A stretch of 10,845 bases of DNA from Lysobacterales bacterium (GTDB taxonomy: Bacteria > Pseudomonadota > Gammaproteobacteria > Xanthomonadales > SZUA-36): assembly GCA_029287515.1 (NCBI GenBank), contig JARFQZ010000235.1, forward strand, positions 1 to 10,845, written 5' to 3'. The position numbers were made by a program, and so were the translations under genes. Shown here one piece after another: positions 1-5,906 of this stretch. The notes under the pieces were generated by a model that did no database searches, was not told the origin of the DNA, and saw nothing but the letters and a program-made list of their open reading frames with translations. Each line of letters opens with the position of its first letter. The first letter of the stretch is position 1.

Positions 1-10
1 AGGACATATC

Positions 11-493
11 ATGGGCGATTGGACTTTTTTCAGCAATTACGGCCATGTCCTTGTATGCCTGTCGCGCCACCGGGAGGTTCGTCTCCGTGATGTAGCGACC
101 GAAGTAGGTATCACGGAACGAGCGGTGCAGAAAATTGTGCGCGATCTCCAGGATGCGGGTTACCTGGCGGTATCCAAACAGGGGCGGTGTAACCGCTACC
201 GAATCAATCGCCGCAAGACATTGAGGCACAGTCTTGAATCCCACTGTACGGTGGGCAGGTTGCTGACGCTGATTTCAAAGCCCGTTCGTGGGCCGTCCGG
301 AGTGAACCGGGATTCCGAGGCGGCAGAATCGCTCACTGCCGGTGCCACAGGTGAAGAAAGCAGCGAGCAGAATCTCACGAAGCCAACGGAAAAGCAGCCC
401 CGCAAAGCATCCGCAAAAACTCCAAAAGATCCCGGGAAAAAGGAAAGCAAAAAGAAACCGCTGGACACGCGGCAACAGGGAAGCCTCTTCTAG
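11..493 (+). CDS. Winged-helix transcriptional regulator with long basic tail
   Basis: A 160-residue predicted DNA-binding protein. Residues 1-90 form a winged helix: the recognition segment is around residues 27-50 (RDVATEVGITERAVQKIVRD) and the wing around 50-66 (GYLAVSKQGRCNRYRIN). This arrangement is typical of short MarR/ArsR-like one-domain regulators. Residues from about 93 to 160 look disordered and are rich in K, P, S and E, an unusual extension for this family. The last five residues are QGSLF, which resemble a sliding-clamp binding peptide. The ATG at 11 is preceded by AGGA at 1-4 with a six-base spacer, so the gene is probably complete although it starts at the window edge. The stop codon at 491-493 overlaps the ribosome binding site of the next gene, so the two are probably co-translated. 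The winged-helix call is firm. The target and ligand are unknown. Confidence 0.85.
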   Translation: MGDWTFFSNYGHVLVCLSRHREVRLRDVATEVGITERAVQKIVRDLQDAGYLAVSKQGRCNRYRINRRKTLRHSLESHCTVGRLLTLISKPVRGPSGVNRDSEAAESLTAGATGEESSEQNLTKPTEKQPRKASAKTPKDPGKKESKKKPLDTRQQGSLF

Positions 494-500
494 GAATTGC

Positions 501-1550
501 ATGGACTGGTTGATCTATGGCGCCAATGGTTACACCGGGAAGTTGACAGCCCGGGAAGCGGTCCGCCGCGGACTGCGTCCGATCCTGGCGGGCAGGAACG
601 AAGTGCAAATCCAAAGCCTGGCTGATGAACTGGATCTTGAATACCGCGTTTTCGGCCTGGATGACGCCTCTGCGGCACTGGAATCCATAGACGGTCTCAA
701 GCTGGTGCTGCATTGCGCCGGCCCCTTTTCGGTCACCAGCGAACCCATGATAGTCGCATGCCTGCATGCCGGTGTTCATTACCTGGATATCACGGGTGAG
801 ATTTCAGTTTTTGCCAGGGCGCACAGCTTCGATTCTGAAGCGAGGCGGGCCGATGTTGTCCTGCTGCCCGGAGCGGGCTTCGATGTGGTTCCCTCCGATT
901 GCCTGGCCGCCAGCCTCGTTCAGAACCTGCCGGCCGCAACCCGGTTGCAACTCGCTTTTGAGGCCGGTGGCGGACCGAGTCCGGGAACGGCGAAAACCAG
1001 CGTGGAGGGGCTCGGCAACGGCGGTTGTATCAGACAGGACGGCAAGCTGAGGAAAGTGCCTCTCGCATGGAAAACCCGGACCGTGCCTTTCGCACACGCG
1101 GAACGCACCGCGGTGACGATTCCCTGGGGGGATGTGTACACGGCGTTCATCAGTACGGGTGTCCCGGACATCGAGGTTTACATGGCCATTCCTCCTTCGA
1201 CAATTTCCGGTCTCAAACGCCTGCGCTGGATTCAGCCTCTGCTGGGCCTGGGTTTTATCCAGTCGCTTCTGAAAAATCGGGTCGACAAAAAAGTGCGCGG
1301 ACCATCAGCGGAAACCCGCCAGTCCAGTGATGCACAATTATGGGGAGAAGCCGCCTGTTCAGACGGGCGGAGCCTTCAGGCAACCATGACCACACCCAAC
1401 GGATATGACCTGACCGTGAACGCCAGCCTGGGGATTACCGAATTCCTTTTGAATAACGACGTGGAAGGGGGGTATTACACGCCGTCGCTGTTGATGGGCG
1501 CCGGGTTTGCATCATCGCTGCCTGGTGTGACTTTCAATCTGAAATCCTGA
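501..1550 (+). CDS. Saccharopine dehydrogenase-like / trans-acting enoyl reductase family protein
   Basis: A 349-residue putative cytoplasmic NAD(P)-dependent oxidoreductase. The N terminus is a Rossmann fold with the dinucleotide-binding loop GANGYTG (residues 7-13) and an AGR motif at 30-32, often seen with NADP binding. Family landmarks follow: HCAGPF (71-76), HYLDITGE (93-100) and PGAGFDVVPSDC near 126-137. The family includes saccharopine dehydrogenase-like proteins and the mycobacterial trans-acting enoyl reductases, but the substrate cannot be read from sequence. The start is ATG 501, because AGGA at 492-495 lies five bases upstream and the protein then begins directly with the Rossmann strand. 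An in-frame ATG at 342 would add 53 basic residues encoded inside the regulator gene and is unlikely. The gene is coupled to the upstream regulator, suggesting joint control. Its 3' end overlaps the convergent yigZ gene by 17 bp. Confidence 0.85.
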   Translation: MDWLIYGANGYTGKLTAREAVRRGLRPILAGRNEVQIQSLADELDLEYRVFGLDDASAALESIDGLKLVLHCAGPFSVTSEPMIVACLHAGVHYLDITGEISVFARAHSFDSEARRADVVLLPGAGFDVVPSDCLAASLVQNLPAATRLQLAFEAGGGPSPGTAKTSVEGLGNGGCIRQDGKLRKVPLAWKTRTVPFAHAERTAVTIPWGDVYTAFISTGVPDIEVYMAIPPSTISGLKRLRWIQPLLGLGFIQSLLKNRVDKKVRGPSAETRQSSDAQLWGEAACSDGRSLQATMTTPNGYDLTVNASLGITEFLLNNDVEGGYYTPSLLMGAGFASSLPGVTFNLKS

Positions 1551-2118
1551 CGATCGCCTCACCTCGGGTCATGTCCCTTAGCATCGTCTCGAGTCTTTTG
1601 AAATGAGCATCGGGTATATCAACCCGGATACGTATTCCGTCGGCTTCATGGTGCTCTGACAGTTTGGCGGCTTCACAGACCTCCAGGGCTGAGTAGACCT
1701 GCCCGGTCCAGCCAAACCCGGCTTGCACGATGCATTCGACACGGGGCTGGATCTCCAATATGCTCGCCTGGTCGATGCATTTTGACGCCGTTCCGCCATA
1801 AGCGCGGACCAATCCTCCAACGCCCAGCTTGATACCGCCGAAGTAGCGGGTGACAACGATCATTACGTGGTCCAGACCTTTTCCTTCGATGGCGGATAGA
1901 ATGGGCTTGCCTGCGGTACTGGCAGGCTCGCCATCATCATTGAACCGGTATTGATGGTCAAGGCGCCAGGCCCAGCAATTGTGACTTGCTTGCGGGTCGG
2001 CCACCGACTCATAGAATGAGAGTGTATCAGCCAGTCCGTCGACCCGTGCTGCATGCGCAATGAAACGGCTGCGTTTGATTTCGCTTTCGAATGTGGCTGA
2101 GCGGGAAAGGGTTTTCAT
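1534..2118 (-). CDS. yigZ: YigZ/IMPACT family protein (UPF0029)
   Basis: A 194-residue protein, close to the roughly 200 residues of E. coli YigZ. The N-terminal IMPACT domain spans about residues 1-125 and shows the family signatures SRFIAHA (17-23), ASHNCWAWRL (44-53), NDDGEPASTAGKPIL (60-74) and TRYFGGIKLGVGGLVRAYGG (90-109). The remainder fits the ferredoxin-like C-terminal domain (DUF1949). The eukaryotic relative IMPACT acts in translational control through GCN1. The bacterial role is not firmly established, with proposals centred on nucleic acid or ribosome binding. The start is ATG 2118, seven bases after the stop of the anti-sigma gene. A longer in-frame ATG at 2190 would lie within that gene and adds no conserved sequence. 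No strong Shine-Dalgarno is visible, so translational coupling is likely. It is the last gene of the sigma/anti-sigma operon. Confidence 0.93.
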   Translation of the reverse strand: MKTLSRSATFESEIKRSRFIAHAARVDGLADTLSFYESVADPQASHNCWAWRLDHQYRFNDDGEPASTAGKPILSAIEGKGLDHVMIVVTRYFGGIKLGVGGLVRAYGGTASKCIDQASILEIQPRVECIVQAGFGWTGQVYSALEVCEAAKLSEHHEADGIRIRVDIPDAHFKRLETMLRDMTRGEAIVRISD

Positions 2119-2125
2119 AACAGGC

Positions 2126-2761
2126 TCAGTCGCGCAATTCCGTTGGCAGAGGATGGTCCGGATAGACTGACCGGAAGGCTTCAAGCTCATTTGAGAGCCG
2201 GTTCAGCTGATTTGATGATTTCAGTTCCAGCATCAGGTCAATCCAGTCCTCCGGTGACCGGACTCCTTCCATTGCGTCACCCTGTTCCTGCAAAGCACTT
2301 TCGTCCGCCACTTCTTCGGCTGCAAACTCGACTGTCTTCGCGGGTGCTGCCGCCATCGGGGCAACGCGCTGCTTGGCCGCATCATCGCGGTCGATGCTTT
2401 TCGAGATCAATTGTTTTTCAGCAGCGTCTTTGCTTTCCCCCAGAGGAGCCTCGCTCTTGAGCTTCATCCGGTCTTCTTCTATACCCGGCAGACCGGGTAA
2501 TTCCTGTTCCTGTTGCACTATGAGCCCAAGTGCCAGGATTATGACCGAGGCCGTTGCGAATGCGCCCATCCAGCGCACTGGAAAGCGTCGCCGCCATCGC
2601 TGTCCGGGTCTATCGAGCTCTCTGCGTGCGGCATTCAGGACGGCCTGGTTCAGTAAATCGGGAGGTTCCGGGGAACCCGGGCCAGACAAGACAGCACGGA
2701 TGTCCTCGAGGTCATGTTCGAGTTTATCTTTTGCCTTTTGTTTGCCTGGATCAGATGTCAT
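2126..2761 (-). CDS. Putative single-pass anti-sigma factor
   Basis: A 211-residue protein with one clear membrane span at about residues 66-83 (MGAFATASVIILALGLIV), preceded by basic residues RWRRRFPVR. This gives a cytoplasmic N terminus of about 60 residues and a periplasmic C terminus. The cytoplasmic part lacks the HxxxCxxC zinc motif of classical ZAS anti-sigma factors. The periplasmic part is charged and alanine-rich, with a C-terminal helical segment (about 169-211) ending YPDHPLPTELRD, a pattern I associate with anti-sigma partners in gammaproteobacteria. The assignment rests mainly on topology and on its position directly after, and 11 bp overlapping, an ECF sigma gene. ATG 2761 is chosen over ATG 2782 because the latter has AAGG directly abutting it. 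It would sequester the sigma factor at the inner membrane until an envelope signal releases it; the signal is unknown. Confidence 0.7.
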   Translation of the reverse strand: MTSDPGKQKAKDKLEHDLEDIRAVLSGPGSPEPPDLLNQAVLNAARRELDRPGQRWRRRFPVRWMGAFATASVIILALGLIVQQEQELPGLPGIEEDRMKLKSEAPLGESKDAAEKQLISKSIDRDDAAKQRVAPMAAAPAKTVEFAAEEVADESALQEQGDAMEGVRSPEDWIDLMLELKSSNQLNRLSNELEAFRSVYPDHPLPTELRD

Positions 2762-3308
2762 CTGGAGTATCCGTTGAGTCATCCTTGAGCATTTCTTTCA
2801 ATTTAACAGTCGCGTATCGCAGCCTGCTTTTGGCCGTTTCGCGATTGACGCCCGTTACAGCCGCAATTTCCCCGGTATCCAGTCCACCCTCCAGTTTAAG
2901 CAACAGGGCATCTTTTTGCTTTTCGGGAAGCTGCCTGATTGCAATTCTGAGGCGGTGGGCCTTTGCTTCCATAGCCGCCTGCATATCCGGCCCGGGCTCC
3001 AGGGACTCCAGTCTCTCTTCCTGCATCCCTGTCGTCGGTTGTACACGCCGGAAATAGTCCATCACGTGGTTGTACGTGATCCGGTACAGCCACGCCCGGA
3101 AAGGAGTGGCTGGCTTGTACTGTGCACGGGCCCTGACCACTTTTTCCCAGGCGCCCTGAAACAGATCATTGGCAGTGGCGGTGTGGCCAGTTTTTCTGAG
3201 CACATAACGGTAAAGCCCGGTCCGGTGCCGTTCATACAGATGCTCAAAGGCTTCCATACTCCCTCCGGAAAATGCTTTCATTAATGCTTCATCACTGCGC
3301 TCCCGCAT
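2751..3308 (-). CDS. ECF-type RNA polymerase sigma factor (sigma-70 family)
   Basis: A 185-residue sigma factor containing only regions 2 and 4, as expected for group 4 (ECF) sigma factors. Region 2 covers about residues 20-90, with LYRYVLRKTGHTATANDLFQ (32-51) and the -10 recognition segment FRAWLYRITYNHVMDYFRR. Region 4 covers about residues 120-175, beginning with RQLPEKQKDALLLK and followed by the helix-turn-helix GEIAAVTGVNRETAKSRLRY, which reads the -35 element. The start at ATG 3308 is kept because the conserved first helix (SDEALMKAFSGGSMEAFEHLY) would be cut by the internal Met at 3281. The ribosome binding site is poor. It heads the operon sigma, anti-sigma, yigZ. By family precedent it probably activates its own operon and an envelope-related regulon. 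The family call is firm; the regulon is unknown. Confidence 0.95.
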   Translation of the reverse strand: MRERSDEALMKAFSGGSMEAFEHLYERHRTGLYRYVLRKTGHTATANDLFQGAWEKVVRARAQYKPATPFRAWLYRITYNHVMDYFRRVQPTTGMQEERLESLEPGPDMQAAMEAKAHRLRIAIRQLPEKQKDALLLKLEGGLDTGEIAAVTGVNRETAKSRLRYATVKLKEMLKDDSTDTPDDI

Positions 3309-3442
3309 CCGTTGAGACTACCATGCAGCGACGTACAAGGCATCCGATAGCACCGGCCTCTATTACCTAAACGCGGTACTCTCCGAAACGGGGTTAATTC
3401 ACCGCTTGCCGGCATCGCCATGAAGGCCGTTCCAAATACGCC

Positions 3443-3448
3443 TATACT
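3443..3448 (+). promoter_or_regulatory. Candidate -10 box of the 3504 operon
   Basis: TATACT differs from the sigma-70 consensus TATAAT at one position and lies about 56 bases before the TTG start at 3504. The region 16-18 bases upstream (around TGAAGG) is a poor -35 match, so activity may depend on an activator. Assigned by inspection only. Confidence 0.35.
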
Positions 3449-3453
3449 CTGTT

Positions 3454-3475
3454 GGTCAAAGTCGAAAGCTTGACC
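3454..3475. repeat. Inverted repeat, possible operator
   Basis: GGTCAA (3454-3459) and TTGACC (3470-3475) are perfect 6-bp inverted arms separated by 10 bases, a spacing of about one and a half helical turns between half-site centres. The repeat begins six bases after the candidate -10 box, where the transcription start would fall. This position would suit a dimeric repressor. Six-base arms can occur by chance. Confidence 0.3.
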
Positions 3476-3503
3476 GCGATGACGGACGAATTGGAGGCTC
3501 CGC

Positions 3504-3980
3504 TTGAACCTGTTGAAAAATAAGCATGCACTGACTGCAGCTATCGTCGCGCCGATACTGGTGCTGGTCAGCTATTTTGCCGTTGACTTCATCGCGGGCG
3601 AGAAACCGCACGCCGCTGAAAAAGGACAGAGCTATCGCCTGGTCGAAAAGCCCAACTGCCGATATGACAGTGGTCTTTGCGGTTTAAAAAACGGGGATTT
3701 CGAACTTGAACTCGTGGTGGAGAGCCGGACCGGGAATCGTCCATTATTGAAACTCAGTTCCGTTCATCCCCTCGATGGCGTGATGGTTGCCTTGTCCGAA
3801 AACGAAAAATACGAAAAGGCCCCTAGGGAAATGATTCCACAGGGCGAAGGGGGGCTGGCATGGTCGATTGAGCTTGAACCTTTCGATCCCGGCCGTGATC
3901 GTCTGCGCCTGGCGGCATCAGCACATGAATCGATTTATTTTGGGGATGTCGCTCTTAAATTCACAATCAGGGAGCAATAA
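3504..3980 (+). CDS. Membrane-anchored protein of unknown function
   Basis: A 158-residue protein. Residues about 10-31 are a single hydrophobic segment (LTAAIVAPILVLVSYFAVDFIA) following a basic start (NKHAL), so it is probably an inner-membrane anchor with the rest in the periplasm. The soluble part has a Cys pair (C53 and C59 in the segment NCRYDSGLCGL) that could form a disulfide, followed by alternating polar/hydrophobic stretches suggesting a beta-rich domain. The start is TTG 3504, because GGAGG at 3493-3497 lies six bases upstream and no in-frame ATG fits. Only four bases separate it from the CotH-like gene, so the two form an operon and may act together. I recognise no named family. 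It resembles small hypothetical proteins that recur in gammaproteobacteria, but this is from memory. Confidence 0.8.
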   Translation: MNLLKNKHALTAAIVAPILVLVSYFAVDFIAGEKPHAAEKGQSYRLVEKPNCRYDSGLCGLKNGDFELELVVESRTGNRPLLKLSSVHPLDGVMVALSENEKYEKAPREMIPQGEGGLAWSIELEPFDPGRDRLRLAASAHESIYFGDVALKFTIREQ

Positions 3981-3984
3981 GCTT

Positions 3985-5010
3985 ATGCGTAAGCCACTGC
4001 AATTTCTGATCCTGACTTTGTTGGGTCTCTTTTGGTCCACCGCGCATTCGGCCCCGCTGTTTGAAGACGACAGCGTGCTGGAATTTGAACTGGTCGGCCC
4101 GTTGCACTCCCTGATCGAGTCGGAAAATAGAGAACAGGAAACCCCGTTCATTCTGAAGCTGAACGGGGAGGAATTCCCGGTCATGGTTCGTCTCCGCGGC
4201 AAAAGCCGGCTCCGGGTGTGCAAATTTCCGCCGCTTCGCTTCCGTTTTGTCCCAGGGGAGCCAGCACCCGAGCAGTTCGCAGGTATTGAGAAAATCAAGC
4301 TGGTAACGCACTGCAACAATAACAGCAAGGGTGACCAGAACACGCTCGAAGAGTATGCGGCCTATCGGCTCTTCTCGCTGTTGACGGATATTTCTTACCG
4401 GGCCAGGCCGATGAGGATTACCTACACCGATACGGAAAATAAACTTTCCGAAAAGGCTCGCCTGCGTTACGCATTCGCCATCGAGCCGGTGCAATTGCTC
4501 GCACAACGGACCGGCGGCGCCGCACTCGAAGTGAAGGGTCTTTCACTGTCACGCCTGAACCGCGAGCAAGCGGGTCTGGTTTTCGTTTATCAGTACATGA
4601 TAGGTAATACAGACTGGTCATTTGTATTGGCTGAAGAAGACGATGCCTGTTGCCACAACGGCGACCTGCTGGATATAGAGAACAGTATTTATTACGTACC
4701 TTATGACTTTGACCTGGCCGGCATCGTCAATGCGAAATACGCCAAACCCGACCCTACGCTGCGGTTGAAGAATGTCCGGCAACGCAGGTACAGGGGATAT
4801 TGCATCGATCAGGAACATGTCGGTACGGCACTTCGACAGGTGAAATCGCAGGAGTCAGAAATTCTGCAGACGATTGGCGCTATCCCGGGTTTATCGGACA
4901 GTGACAAGGCCACCATGTCGGATTATATCGGGCAGTTTTTCAAAAAGGCGCAGCATGAAGACAAGCTGCTGCGACTTTATGAAAAAAGATGTCTCGGGAA
5001 AAAGGTGTAG
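3985..5010 (+). CDS. Secreted CotH-like (atypical protein-kinase fold) protein
   Basis: A 341-residue protein with a signal peptide (residues 1 to about 22; hydrophobic core LQFLILTLLGLFW, cleavage near AHSA), hence periplasmic or exported. The order of motifs resembles CotH-family proteins: RLRGKSRLRVCKFPPL (69-84), KLVTHC (105-110), EEYAAYRLFSLLT (122-134), IGNTDW (206-211), CCHN (222-225) and VPYDFD (238-243). In CotH proteins the Asp of the middle motif and the Asp residues of the P-[WY]-D-x-D motif are the kinase-like metal/ATP residues; D210, D241 and D243 would match here. CotH of Bacillus phosphorylates spore-coat proteins; this organism has no evident sporulation context, so the substrate is unknown. 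GGGAG at 3970-3974 lies ten bases before ATG 3985. It is co-operonic with the small membrane protein upstream. The kinase assignment is an inference; the secreted conserved protein is certain. Confidence 0.65.
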   Translation: MRKPLQFLILTLLGLFWSTAHSAPLFEDDSVLEFELVGPLHSLIESENREQETPFILKLNGEEFPVMVRLRGKSRLRVCKFPPLRFRFVPGEPAPEQFAGIEKIKLVTHCNNNSKGDQNTLEEYAAYRLFSLLTDISYRARPMRITYTDTENKLSEKARLRYAFAIEPVQLLAQRTGGAALEVKGLSLSRLNREQAGLVFVYQYMIGNTDWSFVLAEEDDACCHNGDLLDIENSIYYVPYDFDLAGIVNAKYAKPDPTLRLKNVRQRRYRGYCIDQEHVGTALRQVKSQESEILQTIGAIPGLSDSDKATMSDYIGQFFKKAQHEDKLLRLYEKRCLGKKV

Positions 5011-5013
5011 CAG

Positions 5014-5178
5014 GTGATCGAAACGGAACGCCTGATCCTTCGCAGAGTCGATCCCGAAAAAGACTTCGAAGCATGGGCGAAAGACATGGGTTCCCCGCTG
5101 TTGAGCGAGCACGCGGGTCTGCCGGTTATTTGCGAAGGAAAAGTGTTTGTTTTCGGCCAGGGAAACCCGGCACTGTAA
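5014..5178 (+). pseudogene. Truncated GNAT acetyltransferase remnant
   Basis: A 54-codon reading frame starting with GTG 5014, three bases after the CotH-like gene, with AAGG at 5002-5005 as ribosome binding site. The first 25 residues (IETERLILRRVDPEKDFEAW and following) match the beta1-alpha1 start of RimJ/RimL-type GNAT N-acetyltransferases. The family is normally 160-190 residues, and the acetyl-CoA binding motif (R/QxxGxG/A) is missing. The end (EGKVFVFGQGNPAL) could represent the distal strand of such a protein, which would mean the middle was deleted in frame. No further GNAT pieces are apparent in the other plus-strand frames. Treated as a decayed gene; a small expressed peptide cannot be ruled out, because the start signals are intact. 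Confidence 0.6.
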
Positions 5179-5191
5179 CCGGACCCGGAAA

Positions 5192-5764
5192 TCAATCCGG
5201 ATTAGTCAGTTTCTCAGCCGCGGCTTTTTTCCGTGCTTTCTTGATCGCTGACGTATGCGCAGCGTGATGCGACTCAAGACCGTCACCGAGGTAATAAACG
5301 TAGAGGGTTGCGTAGCTGAAGAACACGGTCAGAACCGCCGCGATTTCCAGCGCCTGAACACCAGCCGCCAGTCCGGTGCCAATAGCCACCAGGATAAACA
5401 GGGCATCATACGTGTCCTGCAGAGCCCGCCGGAACTGCACCCCCGCGACGATACCGGGCAGCACCAGCGTGGTTTCATCCAGCGAGTGGTCATGTGAACT
5501 CATCTTGTGAATGCCCTTGTGCACCCAGGAAACAGGAAGCATGAACAGCCACACCCCAATCAGAACGATCGCGAGTTGCCGTGCATATCCAAGGCTGTCG
5601 AGCCGGTTGGTGGTACGGATGAATGTCTCCACGATCTGGATATCCTCGCTCGGCGGGCCGAACTCCTCGACGTTGGAAACGGTTAATTCACCCGTGCCTT
5701 CGAGTTCCTTGATGCCACCAATGGGCAACTGCTCGGTGAATTCAGGGAAAGCGAGGGCGACCAT
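5192..5764 (-). CDS. DUF4956-like multi-pass membrane protein
   Basis: A 190-residue inner-membrane protein. Hydrophobic segments lie at about residues 63-80 (QLAIVLIGVWLFMLPVSW), 122-137 (LFILVAIGTGLAAGVQ) and 139-158, with a weaker stretch at 99-109. The segment GIVAGVQFRRALQDTYDALF (104-123) plus VAIGTGLAAGVQAL (126-139) matches my memory of the DUF4956 core, usually GIVxAVRFRxxLxDTxDAxxxFLAIGxGLAAG. The C-terminal tail is basic (KKARKKAAAEK). DUF4956 has no established biochemical function but is often encoded beside CotH-family and VTC polyphosphate polymerase genes, and a CotH-like gene ends 181 bp away here. The ATG at 5764 has no Shine-Dalgarno sequence; the upstream bases are pyrimidine-rich (CCTCCCTCCT). 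GTG at 5632 (codon 45), preceded by GAGGA, is an alternative start. The protein may lack one membrane helix, described under findings. Confidence 0.6.
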   Translation of the reverse strand: MVALAFPEFTEQLPIGGIKELEGTGELTVSNVEEFGPPSEDIQIVETFIRTTNRLDSLGYARQLAIVLIGVWLFMLPVSWVHKGIHKMSSHDHSLDETTLVLPGIVAGVQFRRALQDTYDALFILVAIGTGLAAGVQALEIAAVLTVFFSYATLYVYYLGDGLESHHAAHTSAIKKARKKAAAEKLTNPD

Positions 5765-5906
5765 GACGAGGAGGGAGGTACGCAGATGGCTCTAATTCGG
5801 AGCGCGGGGCGTCTGCCTTGTCCTGGGGTTCAGTCACTGGGGGGGCTACCTGTATGGCTTGAAAGCACGATTGTACCCCAGGAAAATGACCATCATCGTT
5901 TTCGGT
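5765..5906. other. Intergenic spacer with long-loop inverted repeat
   Basis: 142 bp between the ABC ATPase stop and the DUF4956-like start, both minus strand. It holds a perfect 9-bp inverted repeat (5821-5829 and 5875-5883) around a 45-base loop and a run of seven G at 5839-5845. Read on the minus strand, TACAAT at 5876-5871 resembles a -10 box without a good -35. No poly-T tract follows the repeat, so it is not a standard terminator. Confidence 0.35.
5821..5883. repeat. 9-bp inverted repeat with 45-base loop
   Basis: TCCTGGGGT at 5821-5829 is the exact reverse complement of ACCCCAGGA at 5875-5883. In the transcript of the exporter operon or the DUF4956-like leader it could close a large stem-loop. 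Function is not evident. Confidence 0.35.

Larger units (their letters stand above)
3309..3503. promoter_or_regulatory. Divergent intergenic region between sigma operon and CotH-like operon
   Basis: 195 bp without a credible gene, lying between two divergently transcribed operons, so it should hold promoters for both. On the plus strand TATACT at 3443-3448 is a good -10 box, but the matching -35 position is poor. An inverted repeat at 3454-3475 lies just downstream. On the minus strand a weak ECF-like pair can be drawn, AACC (3395-3392) and CGTTT (3373-3369) with an 18-base spacer. This would suit autoregulation of the sigma gene but is close to chance level. Confidence 0.45.

Noticed and set aside
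342..500. Longer N terminus for the reductase from the in-frame ATG at 342
   Set aside because: The extra 53 residues lie within the regulator gene, are K/S/R-rich and precede the natural Rossmann start. ATG 501 has a proper ribosome binding site.
375..779. Minus-strand open frame opposite the regulator and reductase
   Set aside because: It is antisense to two well-supported genes, with a composition typical of a shadow frame and no recognisable domain.
2143..3057. Several plus-strand open frames opposite the sigma/anti-sigma operon
   Set aside because: They are Ser/Arg/Pro-rich shadows of the real minus-strand genes, without family features.
3868..3984. Extension of the CotH-like protein to the ATG at 3868
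   Set aside because: The added 39 residues overlap the upstream gene out of frame and would bury the signal peptide that starts at 3985.
5194..5203. Palindrome AATCCGGATT at the end of the DUF4956-like gene as a terminator
   Set aside because: The stem is only 5 bp with no loop, no following T-tract, and it lies inside the coding end.
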